Origin: Panax quinquefolius
Taxonomy: Eukaryota; Streptophyta; Magnoliopsida; Apiales; Araliaceae
Assembly (NCBI GenBank): GCA_020205615.1
Contig: CM035170.1
Span: 42,099,807-42,163,806 of the forward strand
Length of the DNA: 64,000 bases
Reading direction: 5' to 3'
The translations under genes were made by a program, and so were the position numbers. Under the pieces are notes generated by a model that saw only the letters and a list, made by a program, of their open reading frames with translations, was not told the origin of the DNA and made no database searches. Shown here piece after piece: positions 34,646 to 46,370 of this stretch; positions within the stretch are counted from its first letter, which is position 1; each line of letters starts with the position of its first letter.

Positions 34646-34907
34646 TTCTCTCTGTTCTTTAATATAGTTCGTTTTAAATATATGCATAAAAATTAAAAAA
34701 ATAATTGAAAAACATTAACTATATTATCAATTATCTATAATACCCTTCACTTCACTTATGTCATAAATATGGATCAAAAAATTAGGTCGAGTAATAAGGG
34801 ACAATTTGAAAAAAATAATGATCAATTCTCCTAGATAACCACAAACGACAAATAATTAGGAATAACAAAAAAAATCTAAAACGACTTACATATAGGAATG
34901 GAGGGAG
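34646..34907. mobile_element. Stowaway-like MITE (Tc1/mariner), 262 bp
   Basis: The right end reads, inverted, CTCCCTCCATTCCTATATG, and the left end TTCTCTCTGTTCTTTAATA matches it; both continue to GTCGTTTTA / GTTCGTTTTA. TA dinucleotides lie outside both ends (34644-34645, 34908-34909). CTCCCTCCGT-type ends with a TA target are diagnostic of Stowaway elements. Confidence 0.85.
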
Positions 34908-34917
34908 TACCTCAAAG

Positions 34918-35066
34918 AGAAGTGGTTAGTATGAAGTTTATTTTAAGAGTAAATTAGTTAATTGACCAATAGAATACTTACACGCAGACGAGATTGTATG
35001 TGTGTAATTATTCTATTGGTCAATTAACCAACTTACTAAAAAAATAACTTCATACTAACTGAATCC
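34918..35066. mobile_element. 149-bp MITE with 9-bp duplication ACCTCAAAG
   Basis: Inverted arms of about 50 bp: GTTAGTATGAAG at 34925 against CTTCATACTAAC ending 35059, and ATTGACCAATAGAATA against TATTCTATTGGTCAAT. Flanked by ACCTCAAAG at 34909-34917 and 35067-35075. The 9-bp duplication points to a Mutator-like origin; the extreme termini are not well matched. Confidence 0.75.
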
Positions 35067-35075
35067 ACCTCAAAG

Positions 35076-36568
35076 TATACTTTCCCGAATGGATATAAGT
35101 GTTATCTTCAGGTTGGGTAGACTAGAGATCAAACCCGACACTTACCGGCGCAAGGATAACCCTCGCCCATAAAAAATTGAGTACCAGGTAGAAGATTTTT
35201 TTTTGTTTGACGTTTAATGACATTATTTTTTTTTTTTCGCTTTTTTTATAGCTTTTCGAAAAATGATACTATTTATTTTTAATCGAATTTTTTGTAAAAA
35301 TAGTTATTTATGTGTAATTTGGATATATACAAAAAAACAAGGTTATACAGATCAGACATACCACGCTTTCAGATATATTCAAATTATACCTAAAACACTA
35401 TTTTTTACAAAAAAATCAATTAAAATAAATACTGCTATATATTTTTTTAGAGGTACTACAAAAAAATTAAAAAATAAATAAATAATAAATAATATCGCTA
35501 GAATGTCAGAAAAAAAAAATATCCCGCTAAAATTATTGCGAGAACTAAAAATTTTTCTTAAGGCGAAGCTCCCGACACCTGTCTAGTGGTCCCAAAGTGC
35601 AATGTTGTAAGCATGCATACATTTCTGGCAGCCTATCAAAAAGTGGTTAGTGGGACTTGTAACTTCACCCCTAAGTCAGAGATGTACTTAGGAGGCTCAT
35701 ACGTCACAACAGGAACTGGGGCAGGGGGGGGGGCCGCCCCAAACACGTGAGAACTCTTAATCGGATTCTATAAATACTTGGTTGTGTTTGATAAAATTGA
35801 ATTTTAAGATTTAAACAGTTTAGATATCTGAATAATATAGAGATTCGTCCAAAATTATATCTGAATGAAGAAATGTTATTTGATAATTATTTTTTCTAAA
35901 ATGTCTTAATATCAGTATTTTACTATTTTAGCCTTCTGTATTAAAAGAATTGTGGCAGGCAGCGTTGTGGTAGTAGAGGCACTCAATGATCAAGGCTTTG
36001 CAAGATGTAATTACACCCTCAGAAACGTACACCACCATGCATAATCCAACCTCAAGTCTATTTCTCAGGCCCAAAAGTTCTCCTCTCCCTCGTCGGCCAT
36101 GATTTCTAACAGATGAGAGGGCAAAGGCAAAGCAATCAGAAGATTCTTTGAGAAAAGTCATGTCCGTGCCTTAGCTGTGGCAAAGGCAAAAGCTCACCTC
36201 TAATTCGACAAGGTTTGCCATGGAAGGTGAAGGAGGAGTCTCTGTTTGGAACGGTAGGTGAAGAAAGAGGAGTTTCAAGTATGCAGATCTATCTTCCTCC
36301 CTTCCTACTTCTCTCTTATCTCCCTCTCTAAATTTTACTATTATCAAATTTTATCTATTTTCTTTCTCTCTATAAATCTCTCTTTATTGCAAAACAAAAT
36401 TCCAAATTTATTAAATTTAATTTATCTGATTGGGCTTCTTGGTTAGATTTGTTAATAGAATGGATGGGAGGGAGGGAGGGAGGGAGGGAGGACAAAGAAA
36501 TTTGGTTGCCTCTGTATAATTTAGATTTGGGTTGAAGTCTAAACGAAAAGGAGGGGAAAAAATCATTT
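35076..36568. other. No gene recognised
   Basis: AT-rich sequence with homopolymer runs, one copy of the dispersed 75-bp repeat (35390-35466), a 10-base G run at 35724-35733 and a GGGA microsatellite at 36465-36491. Reading frames here have no protein-like features. Confidence 0.45.
36465..36491 (+). repeat. (GGGA)n microsatellite
   Basis: Six to seven uninterrupted GGGA units. Confidence 0.9.
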
Positions 36569-36569
36569 A

Positions 36570-36981
36570 CGCTCTGTTTCTGAGTTTTAAATAGACAGAA
36601 AAGAAAAGAAATGGACGGAAAATTTAAGTTTTCTTTCTAATTCTTATGTTTCTGAGTTTTTTAATAAACGGAAAAGAAAAGAAATGGATAGAAAACTTGG
36701 CCACTTTTCTTGCCAAAGTTTTTCGTCCAAAATTGGCATGATTTGGACGAAAAAGAAATTAGAATAAGTAATATTTTTATAATTCTCATATTATCCTCAA
36801 CTTTTCATATAATAAATTTTAAATTACAACTCATGTCCTCAATTTTAAATTTTCAATCCTTTTCCATTAAAAACTCAAAAACAACGCAAAGGAAAACTTT
36901 AAGTTTTCTATTCTTTTCTTTTCTGTTCTAATTTAAGTTTTTTATTCTTTTCTTTTCTGTTCAAAATTCAGAAATAGAGTG
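36570..36981. mobile_element. Tourist-like (PIF/Harbinger) MITE with TTA target duplication
   Basis: Left end CGCTCTGTTTCTGAGTTTT and right end, inverted, CACTCTATTTCTGAATTTT; TTA precedes (36567-36569) and follows (36982-36984). Each arm holds an internal duplication of an AACAGAAAAGAAAAGAA block. The 3-bp TTA target and G/C-rich start with CTCTGTTT fit PIF/Harbinger-derived Tourist elements. No coding capacity. Confidence 0.65.
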
Positions 36982-36984
36982 TTA

Positions 36985-37609
36985 GAGGCATAAAAAAATT
37001 TGTCAAACAAAAATATCATCTTACCAAAAAAGAGGCTATATTAGACAGAGATAATCAGACTCAAACAAACACCACCTTAATAAAGGTTAATCTCTTATAC
37101 TGTCTTCAGTACTGAAATCTCTTTAATCTCCATTATTGACATGCATATTATTTTGTTTCAGTACTTATTCTCGTGTGTGAGTTATCCTCCGACAGTAAAA
37201 ATCGTTAAGGATATTCTAATGATTTTCTCTCTAGAGGTCGGATCTACCAATTTAACCCGTGATTAGTATCTCTAAAGATACACATTGTCGACGAATAGTA
37301 ATTAAAGACCCACATTTATGAGAGAGACTCATGAGAAACTATCTTATTTTCAAATGTAAATATGAGTTCTCTATATTAATATTTGGAATGAAAAAGCATT
37401 TTGAGAATTGGATTTAATGAATTTATCACAATTATATGCATTTTGTTTCATATGATATATCAATTGTTGCATTTTCATTAGCCAATAAGAGTACGAAGAA
37501 TTAATAAAAAAGTTTATACAATTATTTTATTTTTATTTTTAAAAAACTGATAAAACTATTAGAATACAAATAAAATAAAAATTATAAAATAATGTGTTCA
37601 GTTGTGTGA
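36985..37609. other. AT-rich flank, LTR-tail-like patch, no gene recognised
   Basis: Around 37105-37192 a stretch ending GAGTTATCCTCCGACA resembles the end of the LTR-like sequence at 33274-33524. The remainder is AT-rich host or decayed repeat sequence. Confidence 0.4.
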
Positions 37610-37614
37610 AAATT

Positions 37615-37975
37615 TGTTATGTGCGTGGGTTCCAGACCCTTGTGATTCAGTGTTGCCTTTAGGTGCTTAAGCTGTGTCGTTTTACTCTATTTTTAGTTGC
37701 TGTTTATTTTGTTGACTGAGTCACTTAGAAAGGCTAGTGGGTAGTTATGGAGTCTATGTAGTCTGTTTGAGTCAGTTGTTGCAGTTCCTAATTTCCGGGC
37801 AATACCCACGCGTTGTAATTGAGCCGCTTATCACCTGGCCTATTTATGTTTGCTAATATTCAATCAAAAGACACCAAAGCATTTATTCAATTACAGAGAC
37901 TAAAGGAGGCCTGGTAACCTCGAATTACCATAAATAATTTAGTTACTTTGATTTCTCAAGTTTACAGATATAACA
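37615..37975 (+). repeat. 5' LTR of the Reina-like element
   Basis: From TGTTATGTGCGTGGG to TTTACAGATATAACA. The 3' LTR differs by only a handful of bases, some clustered near CCACGCGTTGTAATTG against CCACGTTGTGTACTGG. CTATTTATG near 37840 may be the TATA region. Confidence 0.95.
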
Positions 37976-37993
37976 GTGGTATCAAAACCTTGG
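37976..37993 (+). other. Primer-binding site of the Reina-like element
   Basis: GTGGTATCAAAACCTTGG directly after the LTR; TGGTATCA-AA-C matches the initiator-Met tRNA complement TGGTATCAGAGC. Confidence 0.75.
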
Positions 37994-38003
37994 TTCTGCG
38001 ACA

Positions 38004-38951
38004 ATGGCTGAGGGTACTAGGCATGCGCAGATGACTGAAGCTTTGGCAGCATTGCGAGAAGAGAACACCCACCTGCGTAAAGAACAGGAGCGACAGAAGG
38101 AGATGTTAGCAGCAGTACTTAAACAAATCAGTAATCTGGCATCTAGCTATGAGGCTTTATCAGTACATCACAACTCTGGGGAAGGTTCTTCCAATTCTAA
38201 GGTCAGTAACAATCCTTTATTTGACGGAAATGGAATTCAAGCTAGGTCCTTAAGGTTGGATTTTCCTAAATTTGATGGTACTAATCCAGATGAATGGATT
38301 CTAAAGGCCCAACAATTTTTTGAGTATTACAAAACACCCGATGACCAAAGGCTTCAAATAGCCTTTTTCCATATGGAAGGAAAGGCCCTTTCATGGTATA
38401 GTTGGTTGCAGGCGTCCAGCCCAGTCCAATCTTGGGATGATTTTATTACAGCCTTAGAAGTGAGATTTGGACCCTCAGCTTATGAGGATCCTGTAGGGGA
38501 ATTTACTAAATTAAGGCAAAATGGGATTGTAGAAGCATATCAGACACAATTTGAAATGCTATCTAATAAAATACCTGGATTATCTGAAGAGTTTCGTATT
38601 AGTACTTTTCTCAGTGGCCTTAGGGATGATTTGAGAATCATTGTCACCATGTTTAAGCCATCTACACTCTCAGCAGCTTTCGGTTTGGCTAGGTTACAGG
38701 AAGAAGAAGTGCTTAGGCGTGTAAGGTCAAATCCAAACAAGTTCCAAACTTACCAAAATACCAACCTGAACAACCAGCCTAAATTGCCTGCACCAGCCCC
38801 TATTATGAGACTTCCAGCACCTCCAACAAGACCTAACCCGCAACATCAAACCTTTAGTAACCCCAGAAAAACCAGCTTTCCCATCAAAAGAGTTTCTCCC
38901 ACCCAAATGCAAGAAAGGAAGGACAAAGGTCTATGTTGGTTTTGTGATGAG
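38004..38951 (+). pseudogene. gag of the Reina-like element, N-terminal part (split in its zinc knuckle)
   Basis: ATG at 38004, 28 bases after the LTR. A coiled-coil N-terminus rich in Glu, Lys and Leu (residues 8-50) precedes the retrotransposon gag domain: LRLDFPKFDGTNPDEWI near residue 83, then FFHMEGKALSWYSWL near 120, and FLSGLRDDLR near 200. A Pro/Asn-rich linker leads to CWFCDE at residues 311-316, the first half of a CX2CX4HX4C zinc knuckle. The solo LTR at 38952-40840 cuts the knuckle after its second Cys; the His and last Cys are at 40841 onward. Gag would form the capsid and bind RNA in the cytoplasm. The frame itself is otherwise undamaged. Confidence 0.9.
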
Positions 38952-40840
38952 TGAAAGTAGTATGCACACAAGCCAATCATGTTTGATGATAAAGCATATA
39001 CTTTGTAACAATCTTATTCATTTATTAATAAAAAGTATTTATTTATTAAAGGCTTTTAATTATCTACATGATGCTGTTTTATAATATGTGATAAACCCAT
39101 AGTTTTAAGCAATGCTTTTAGAATAATGATGATGATCATTCTAATGAGATCTAAATTCTTAGAAAGCTTAAAACTAAAATAGTTCCCAATCATTGGATTA
39201 CTAAATTGGGGATTAGTGAATCCGGATAGATTGGGTACATACGTTGCTTGCTCATTGGATGAGGATGATTGATCTCACGATCATTTGTGTGGAGACACTA
39301 AAGCAAGTATGTAGGTGCTTATTGGAGAATAAGTTCATTTGAACGTGGCTCGCTAAGGAATACCTAATGGAGTTTTATTTGCTGTCAATAGGAATTCTCA
39401 GTAGTGATAGTAATACAAGTAATCCTTGGACTTGAGATCATCATAGTATCTTGTGTATGATGAGTTATACTTTGACTTATTCCTTAAGACCCTTAGGGTA
39501 TATCAAAGGGTATGCTTGGGTATAATAAGTTGTACATGGAGATAATGTATGATCAATAAAGAATCTACCACTTCTAATAAAAGAAGAGAAATGTCCTATG
39601 TGATTCGATAAATGACAACCCAAGAGTCCTTGGCAAAGGCGTAATGAAATTAGAAAGGAGTTTCTAATTTGCATTATTTGGAGTTGTGCATTTAAGAGTC
39701 GAAAATACATATAATTAAATAAAATAAGACTTGACAAAGAATTCCATGTCTTATATTTAATTGGGACATTGTATGGTGGAAGGATTGAATTGTCGCAGTA
39801 ACTATTTACTCAAAGGTTCTTTAATGATTAATGTTGAAATCTATATTATCCTGGAAAGTCGCCGATCGCTAGGAGGCTTATCCTATATCAGAGAATAAAT
39901 ATTATTTAAATAAATTAATTGTTTAATTTATTTATTTAAATAAGATTAGAATTGTTCTAATTGATTTATTCACAACCTATTTAATATGGAGAACCTAAAG
40001 GGTCACACCATAAAAAAAGGAAGAATAATTATTTAAGAAGTTAATGGCATAATCGTAATAATATGTTATGTATATTTAATTTAATCTATGGTGATAGAAT
40101 AAATTAAATAACTTAATATTTATTATTTAATATTTTAGAAATATTAAATATAAATTAATAAGAGGTGTCTTATTAATATTATTACAATTATTATTATTTT
40201 AATTTCTAAAAGAGTTTAGGAATTAATTTAATATAAGTACTCTCATTTGTTCCTAATTGGATTAGGAAGGAAAATTAGTTAAAGGAGTTTAATTAATTAT
40301 CCCTAATAAGATTAGGGAGATTAATTAATTAAAAGAATTTAATTAATTAATTAAAACCCAATTCCTTAATTGTTAAGGTGGGTTGCCCACATCTATAAAT
40401 AAGAGGAGTCTTATTATGGGTGGGATGGGTTGTTGACTTTTACAACGTAATAATTCCAATTTGTTGGAGAGTACCCTTTTTCTATAGAGATAGGAAAAAC
40501 TAGGGTTTGAGCCAAATACCCATCTTCTTGAATTTTCTTCTTCCTTGGTGGATCACCTCTAGAGGCCAAACATTTGGGTGGCTAACGTTGATCAAAGGAA
40601 GGAACCAAACCCGGTGGATTCAAGATTGAACGCGAAAGGATTTGGAGGTGAACTTGTACCTGAGGAAGCTCGATCTTCAAGGGTATGATTTTATTCTTTA
40701 TCTTTTCGTTTAATTAATAATTATGCATAAAGGGTGATCCGGGTTTTATGGTTTGTAAATTTTTTTTTAAACTCTGATTTTACCACGCTTCCGCACTTTT
40801 TATGCAATTTGATTGCGTTATGAATATTACAAACCTAACA
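38952..40840 (+). mobile_element. Copia-family solo LTR (family 'A', copy 2)
   Basis: A 1889-bp LTR, TGAAAGTAGTATGCAC to ACAAACCTAACA, with target duplication ATGAG at 38947-38951 and 40841-40845. Same family as 6393-8250 and as the LTRs at 43856 and 51188. It lies inside the gag zinc knuckle of the Reina-like element. A TATA region CTATAAATAAGAGG is near 40393. Confidence 0.96.
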
Positions 40841-41337
40841 ATGAGAAGTACCATTTTGGATATAAATGTACCAAACCCAGGGTTTACCTTTTAGAAGGAA
40901 TGGAGGGAGAGGTAGTGGAACCCGAGGAACCAGAAAATGAGGAAAGTACTTTGGCTGTGATAGAAACTAATAACGAGGAAGTGGATGAGTTGTTAGGAAT
41001 CACCCTGCATGCTATTGTTGGATCTTTAGCCTCTAAAACTATGAGATTGTTTGCTGAACTTAATCATCACCGAGTACTGGTTTTGATTGACACAGGGAGC
41101 ACTCATAGTTTTATAGATCCAAATGTAGCAAGGAAGGCCAATCTATCAAAGGAAGAGAGTCACTTAACAGTTCAGGTGGCTAATGGTGCCACTCTTCCTT
41201 GCCTTGGTCACTGTAAGGCAATTTCTTTGAAGCTACAGGATTATACAAGTAAGGTTAATTTATACATGTTGACTCTTGGGGGTTGTGACTTAGTTTTGGG
41301 GGTTGATTGGTTAAGAGGATTGGGACTAATTTTATGA
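40841..41337 (+). pseudogene. gag end and protease of the Reina-like element
   Basis: Continues gag after the solo LTR, starting with the second half of the zinc knuckle. An acidic linker (VEPEEPENEES) is followed by the aspartic protease with VLIDTGSTHSFI (Asp-Thr-Gly at 41089-41097) and LVLGVDWLRGLG near the end. The frame stops at TGA 41335-41337, where relatives have Trp (TGG), a G-to-A change. The reading frame resumes unchanged right after, so this is one nonsense mutation, not a domain boundary. Confidence 0.85.
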
Positions 41338-43182
41338 AATTTTTCTGATCTAACTATGCGGTTCCAGTGTGATGGAAAGGCTGTAGAGTTGCAGGGAAAC
41401 AAGAGACTAGCAATAGAAGTGATTGAGGAAGACGACATTGCCGACCTCAAGAAGGGAACATCAAAAGGAATATGGCTGCAAATCATGGAAGGCAGTGTTG
41501 CAAATCTCATTCCTAGCATTCCGGGAGCATTACAAGAACTCATGGACAGATTCAAAGGGGTGTTTGCTGAACCAAAAGGGCTGCCACCTCCCAGGATTTT
41601 TGATCATAAAATTAAATTGCAGGAGGGCTGTAAACCCACATGTGTAAGACCCTACAGGTATCCATATTACCAGAAGGAGGAGATAGAGAAAATAGGGGCT
41701 GAGTTGATCAAGAATGGCAGCATACAGAGCAGCCAAAGTCCCTACTCTTCACCCATATTACTAGTAAGGAAGGCTGGTGGAAGTTGGAGGATGTGTGTGG
41801 ACTACCGTGCTCTCAATAAGGATACCATCAAAGATAAGTACCCTATCCCTAATATTGATGAGTTACTTGATGAATTAGGGGGCGCTGAAATTTTTTCTAA
41901 GCTGGATTTAAGGTTAGGATATCATCAGATACGAATTCATCATGATGACATTCCTAAAACTTCCTTTCGCACACATGAGGGTCATTATGAGTTTTTAGTT
42001 ATGCCTTTTGGGCTTACTAATGCTCCTTCGACTTTCCAAGGGGTGATGAATGAAATGTTTAGGCCTTATTTGAGAAAGTTCATGCTGGTATTCTTTGACG
42101 ATATTTTGATATACAGCAAGTCAATGCAGGACCACATAGAACATCTCAAACAGGTTTTGGAGGTACTAGAAGCTGCAAATTTCTTTGCCAAGATGTCCAA
42201 GTGTGTTTTTGGTAGCAAGGAAGTCAATTATCTGGGGCATCTTATTTCTAAGGAAGGGGTAAAAGCTGATCCCCAAAAACTGGTTGCTATGCAAGAATGG
42301 CCAGCTTCTAAAAATCTCAAAGCTTTAAGAGGTTTTTTAGGACTAACGGGTTACTACATGAAATTTATCAAAGGATATGGAGCAATTGCAGCCCCTCTTA
42401 CTTGTCTTCTAAGAAAAAAAAATGCTTTTTCTTGGAATGATAAGGCACAAGCAGCATTTGAGGAATTAAAAGAGGCTGTGGTAAGTCCCCCTGTGCTCAG
42501 ATTACCTGATTTTACAAAAATGTTTGTGGTGGAATGTGATGCTTCAGGAGAAGCATTGGGAGTAGTGCTGATGCAAGAAGGGCAACCCCTAGCCTATTTC
42601 AGTCAGGCTTTAAAAGGGAGGAATCTGACCTTATCCACCTATGAGAAGGAATTACTAGCCTTGGTAATGGCAGTGAGGAAATGGAGGCACTACCAATTGG
42701 GACAGTCCTTCAAAGTACGCACTGACCAGCAAGCACTCAAATATTTGCCGGAACAAAGGGTGGGAACTCCCTCACAACAAAAGTGGATCTCTAAACTGAT
42801 TGGTTATGACTTTACAATTGAATATAAGAGTGGTAAAAATAATGCAGTGGCTGATGCACTTTCTAGGGTTCATTACCCCGAGAGCACAAACCCAAACAGT
42901 ACCCAAACACCATCCATACACACAGACCAACCAAAAATTACCAACTCCAATCCAACTACCACAAATCTCAACACAAACACACCCTCCACAGCAATATCCA
43001 ACCAGAAAACCAAACAGTGCCAAATCCAAATCCATGCAATTAGTATGGTCCAAGCACAATGGATGCAAGAGTTACAGAAAGCTTACCAACAAGACCCCAT
43101 GTTGCAGCAGTTAATTAACCACTACCATCATGGATACCTGGACCAATCTCGTTACCAACTCCGGAATGACCTACTCTTTTAA
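41338..43182 (+). pseudogene. Reverse transcriptase and RNase H of the Reina-like element
   Basis: The longest frame of the window; the first in-frame Met after the stop is at 41356. Numbering from that Met: RT core with KAGGSWRMCVDYRALNKDT near 140, then KTSFRTHEGHYEF near 200, and MLVFFDDILIYS near 243, with catalytic Phe-Phe-Asp-Asp at 246-249. RNase H carries VECDASGEALG (Asp near 395), STYEKELLA near 430 and RTDQQAL near 455, and ends KNNAVADALSR near 500. A Thr/Asn/Pro-rich tether (about 510-550) precedes the integrase N-terminus. The domain residues look intact. The frame ends at TAA 43180-43182, followed by a shifted patch. Confidence 0.92.
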
Positions 43183-43855
43183 GGGGTAGGTCGATCTCAA
43201 GTTATTGGTGCCCTTCCAAAGAAGAGATCCCGCATCAATTCCACAGCAGTCCATTAGGAGGCCACACGGGAGTACAGAAAACACAAGCACAAATAAAAAA
43301 GGAGTTTTACTGGCCTGGCCTAAGAAATGATGTTCGAACACACATTATAGAGTGTGATGTGTGCCAAAGGAACAAAGTTGAAGCCCTCTTCCCATCGGGG
43401 TTGCTCCAGCCTTTGCCCATTCCTGCCAAGAATTGGGAAGACATCAGCATGGACTTTATTGAAGGATTACCCCTTTCAGGAGGCAATACAGTAATCTTTG
43501 TGGTGGTGGACAGGTTAAGTAAATATTCTCACTTTTTGCCTATTGCTCATCCATACACAGCTTTAACCTTGGCCAGGGTGTTCATGGACAATGTTTTTAA
43601 ATTACATGGTTTACCACTGACCATAGTAAGTGATCGAGATCCTGTATTCACTAGCAATTTTTGGAGAGAAATGTTCAGGTTATCTGGAACAGATCTGTTA
43701 CTCAGTACATCCTATCATCCTCAAACAGACGGACAAACAGAATCCATGAACAAAGTGCTCGAGTGTTACCTCAGGTGCTTCTCAAGTGATAGACCAAAAG
43801 ACTAGGTTAAGTGGTTACCTTTAGCTGAGTATTCTTACAACACCTCAGTCCATAC
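43183..43855 (+). pseudogene. Integrase of the Reina-like element, part 1 (zinc-binding and DDE core)
   Basis: 43183-43330 is frameshifted but keeps a GGHTGVQKTQAQI-like stretch (read in another frame) and KKEFYWPGLRNDV. From 43330 the frame gives IIECDVCQRNK (Cys pair), ISMDFIEGLP (first Asp), LTIVSDRDPVF (second Asp) and HPQTDGQTESMN (Glu), so the catalytic triad is present. TAG at 43804-43806 replaces a conserved Trp codon, again G-to-A. At 43855 the copia element interrupts the gene; the gene resumes at 53075. Confidence 0.88.
43851..43855. repeat. Target-site duplication CATAC (left)
   Basis: CATAC here and at 53075-53079, flanking the full-length copia element exactly. Confidence 0.95.
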
Positions 43856-45747
43856 TGAAAGTAGTATGCACACAAGCCAATCATGTTTGATGATAAAGCA
43901 TATACTTTGTAACAATCTTATTCATTTATTAATAAAAAGTATTTATTTATTAAAGGCTTTTAATTATCTACATGATGCTGTTTTATAATATGTGATAAAC
44001 CCATAGTTTTAAGCAATGCTTTTAGAATAATGATGATGATCATTCTAATGAGATCTAAATTCTTAGAAAGCTTAAAACAAAAATAGTTCCCAATTATTGG
44101 ATTACTAAATTGGGGATTAGTGAATCCGGATAGATTGGTGCATACGTTGCTTGCTCATTGGATGAGGATGATTGATCTCATGATCATTTGTGTGGAGACA
44201 CTAAAGCAAGTATGTAGGTGCTTATTAGAGAATAAGTTCAATTGAACGTGGCTCGCTCGCTAAGGAATACCTAATGGAATTTTATTTGCTGTCAATAGAA
44301 TTCCTCAGTAGTGATAGTAGTCTGAAGTAATCCTTGGACTTGAGATCATCATAGTATCTTATGTATGATGAGTTATACTTTGACTTATTCCTTAAGACCC
44401 TGAGGGTATATCAAAGGGTATGCTTGGGTATAACAAGTTGTGCATGGAGATAATGTATGATCAATAAAGAATCTACCACTTCTAATAAAAGAAGAGAATG
44501 TCCTATGTGATTCGATAAATGACAACCCAAAGAGTCCTTGGCAAGCGCGAATGAAATTAGAAAGGAGTTTCTAATTTGCATTATTTGGTGTTGTGCATTT
44601 AAGGATCGAAATACATATAATTAAATAAAATAAGACTTGACAAAGAATTCCATGTCTTATATTTAATTGGGACATTGTATGGTGGAAGGATTGAATTATG
44701 CGGTAACTATTTACTCAAAGGTTCTTTAATGATTAATGTTTAAATCTATATTATCCGGAAAGTCGTTGATCGCTAGGGAGGCTTATCCCTATTGTAGAAT
44801 AAATATTATTTATTTAAATAAATTAATTGTTTAATTTATTTATTTAAATAAGATTAGAATTGTTCTAATTGATTTATTCACAACCTATTTAATATGGAGA
44901 ACCTAAAGGGTCACACCATAAAAGGGAAGAATAATTATTTAAGAAGTTAATGGCATAATCGTAATAATATGTTAAGTATATTTAATTTAATCTATGGTGA
45001 TAGAATAAATTAAATAGCTTAATATTTATTATTTAATATTTTAGAAATATTAAATATAAATTAATAAGAGGAGTCTTATTAATATTATTACAATTATTAT
45101 TATTTTAATTTCTAAAAGAGTTTAGGAATTAATTTAATATAAGTACTCTCATTTATTCCTAATTGGATTAGGAAGTTAAATTAATTAAAGAGTTTAATTA
45201 ATTATCCCTAATAAGATTAGGGAGCTTAATTAATTAAAAGAATTTAATTAATTAAATAAATCCCAATTCCTTAATTGTTAAGGTGGGTTGCCCACATCTA
45301 TAAATAAGAGGAGTCTTATTATGGGTGGGGGGGGGGTTGTTGACTTTTTCAACATACGACATAATTCCAATTGTTGGAAGAGTACACCCTTTCTATAGAG
45401 ATAGGAAAAACTAGGGTTTGAGCCAATACCCCTTCTTCTTGAATTTTCTTCTTCCTTGGTGGATCACCTCTAGAGGCCAAACATATGGGTGGCTAACGCT
45501 TGATCAAAGGAATGAACAAAACCCCGTGGATTCAAGTTGAACGCGAAAGGATTTGGAGGTGAACTTGTACACGAGGAAGCTCGATCTTCAAGGGTATGAT
45601 TTTATTCTTTATCTTTTCGCTTAATTAATAATTGTGCATAAAGGGTGATCCGGGTATATGGTTTGTAAAAATTTTAAACTCGATTTTTACACGCTTTAGC
45701 ATTTTTATGCAATTTGATTGCATACCATGAATATTACAAACCTAACA
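43856..45747 (+). repeat. 5' LTR of the copia element
   Basis: TGAAAGTAG to AACCTAACA, 1892 bp. Contains four short perfect hairpins between 45062 and 45320 and a TATA region CTATAAATAAGAG near 45298. Confidence 0.95.
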
Positions 45748-45749
45748 AA

Positions 45750-45762
45750 GGGCATCGAGCCA
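45750..45762 (+). other. Primer-binding site of the copia element (degenerate)
   Basis: GGCATCGAGCC, two to three bases after the LTR, resembles TGGTATCAGAGCC with a lost base. Confidence 0.5.
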
Positions 45763-46370
45763 AACCTTTATGCGAATTATTAATCGTTTTAATTTGATAT
45801 GTATGTTGATATGTGTTTAGAACAATTTAATTGGGCATAATTTAATTGTATAAAATTTAAAAAAAAAAATGGCGATTTTTTTAAAGGAATGCCTGTAAGA
45901 TTCGTCATAACCGTAAAAAAAAAAAAAAAGGAGGTCATATATGTTATATATTATATATATATATAATAGTTATATATATATATACTATATATATATATAT
46001 ATTTTCATGTGGTCACGGCTCCAGGATATCTTGTTCGGCTTTTTATTTTTTATTTATTTTTATTTTTTATTTTTTTTTTTGCCAACAATGATAACGGGAG
46101 TGGGCCACGTCAAGATACAAAAGGTTGCACAGTTTTTAGTATATATATATAATACTACATATATGATAACCGTATTATATATATAAAATATATTCTTAAT
46201 TATTTTATAATTAAAATAAATATTTATTTTAATCTTAAAATAAAAGATTTATTTTAATCTTAAAATATAAAGTTTATTTTAATTTTAAAATTAAATTTCA
46301 TGCTAACTAATTAGAGTTGGAATTGGATTCCATGATAACTAATTGGAGTTGAAATTGGATTCTATTTTTC

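Noticed and set aside
33713..35466. CACTA-type element bounded by GGTACTACAAAAAAA at both copies of the 75-bp repeat
   Set aside because: The copies are in direct, not inverted, orientation and lack the CACTA terminus.
40813..40840. Upstream ATG giving an N-terminal extension to the frame at 40841-41337
   Set aside because: It lies in the solo LTR; the real upstream coding part is the gag frame at 38004-38951.
42772..43114. Additional frames overlapping the RNase H end on both strands
   Set aside because: Shadow frames over the Thr/Asn/Pro-rich tether of the Reina-like polyprotein.
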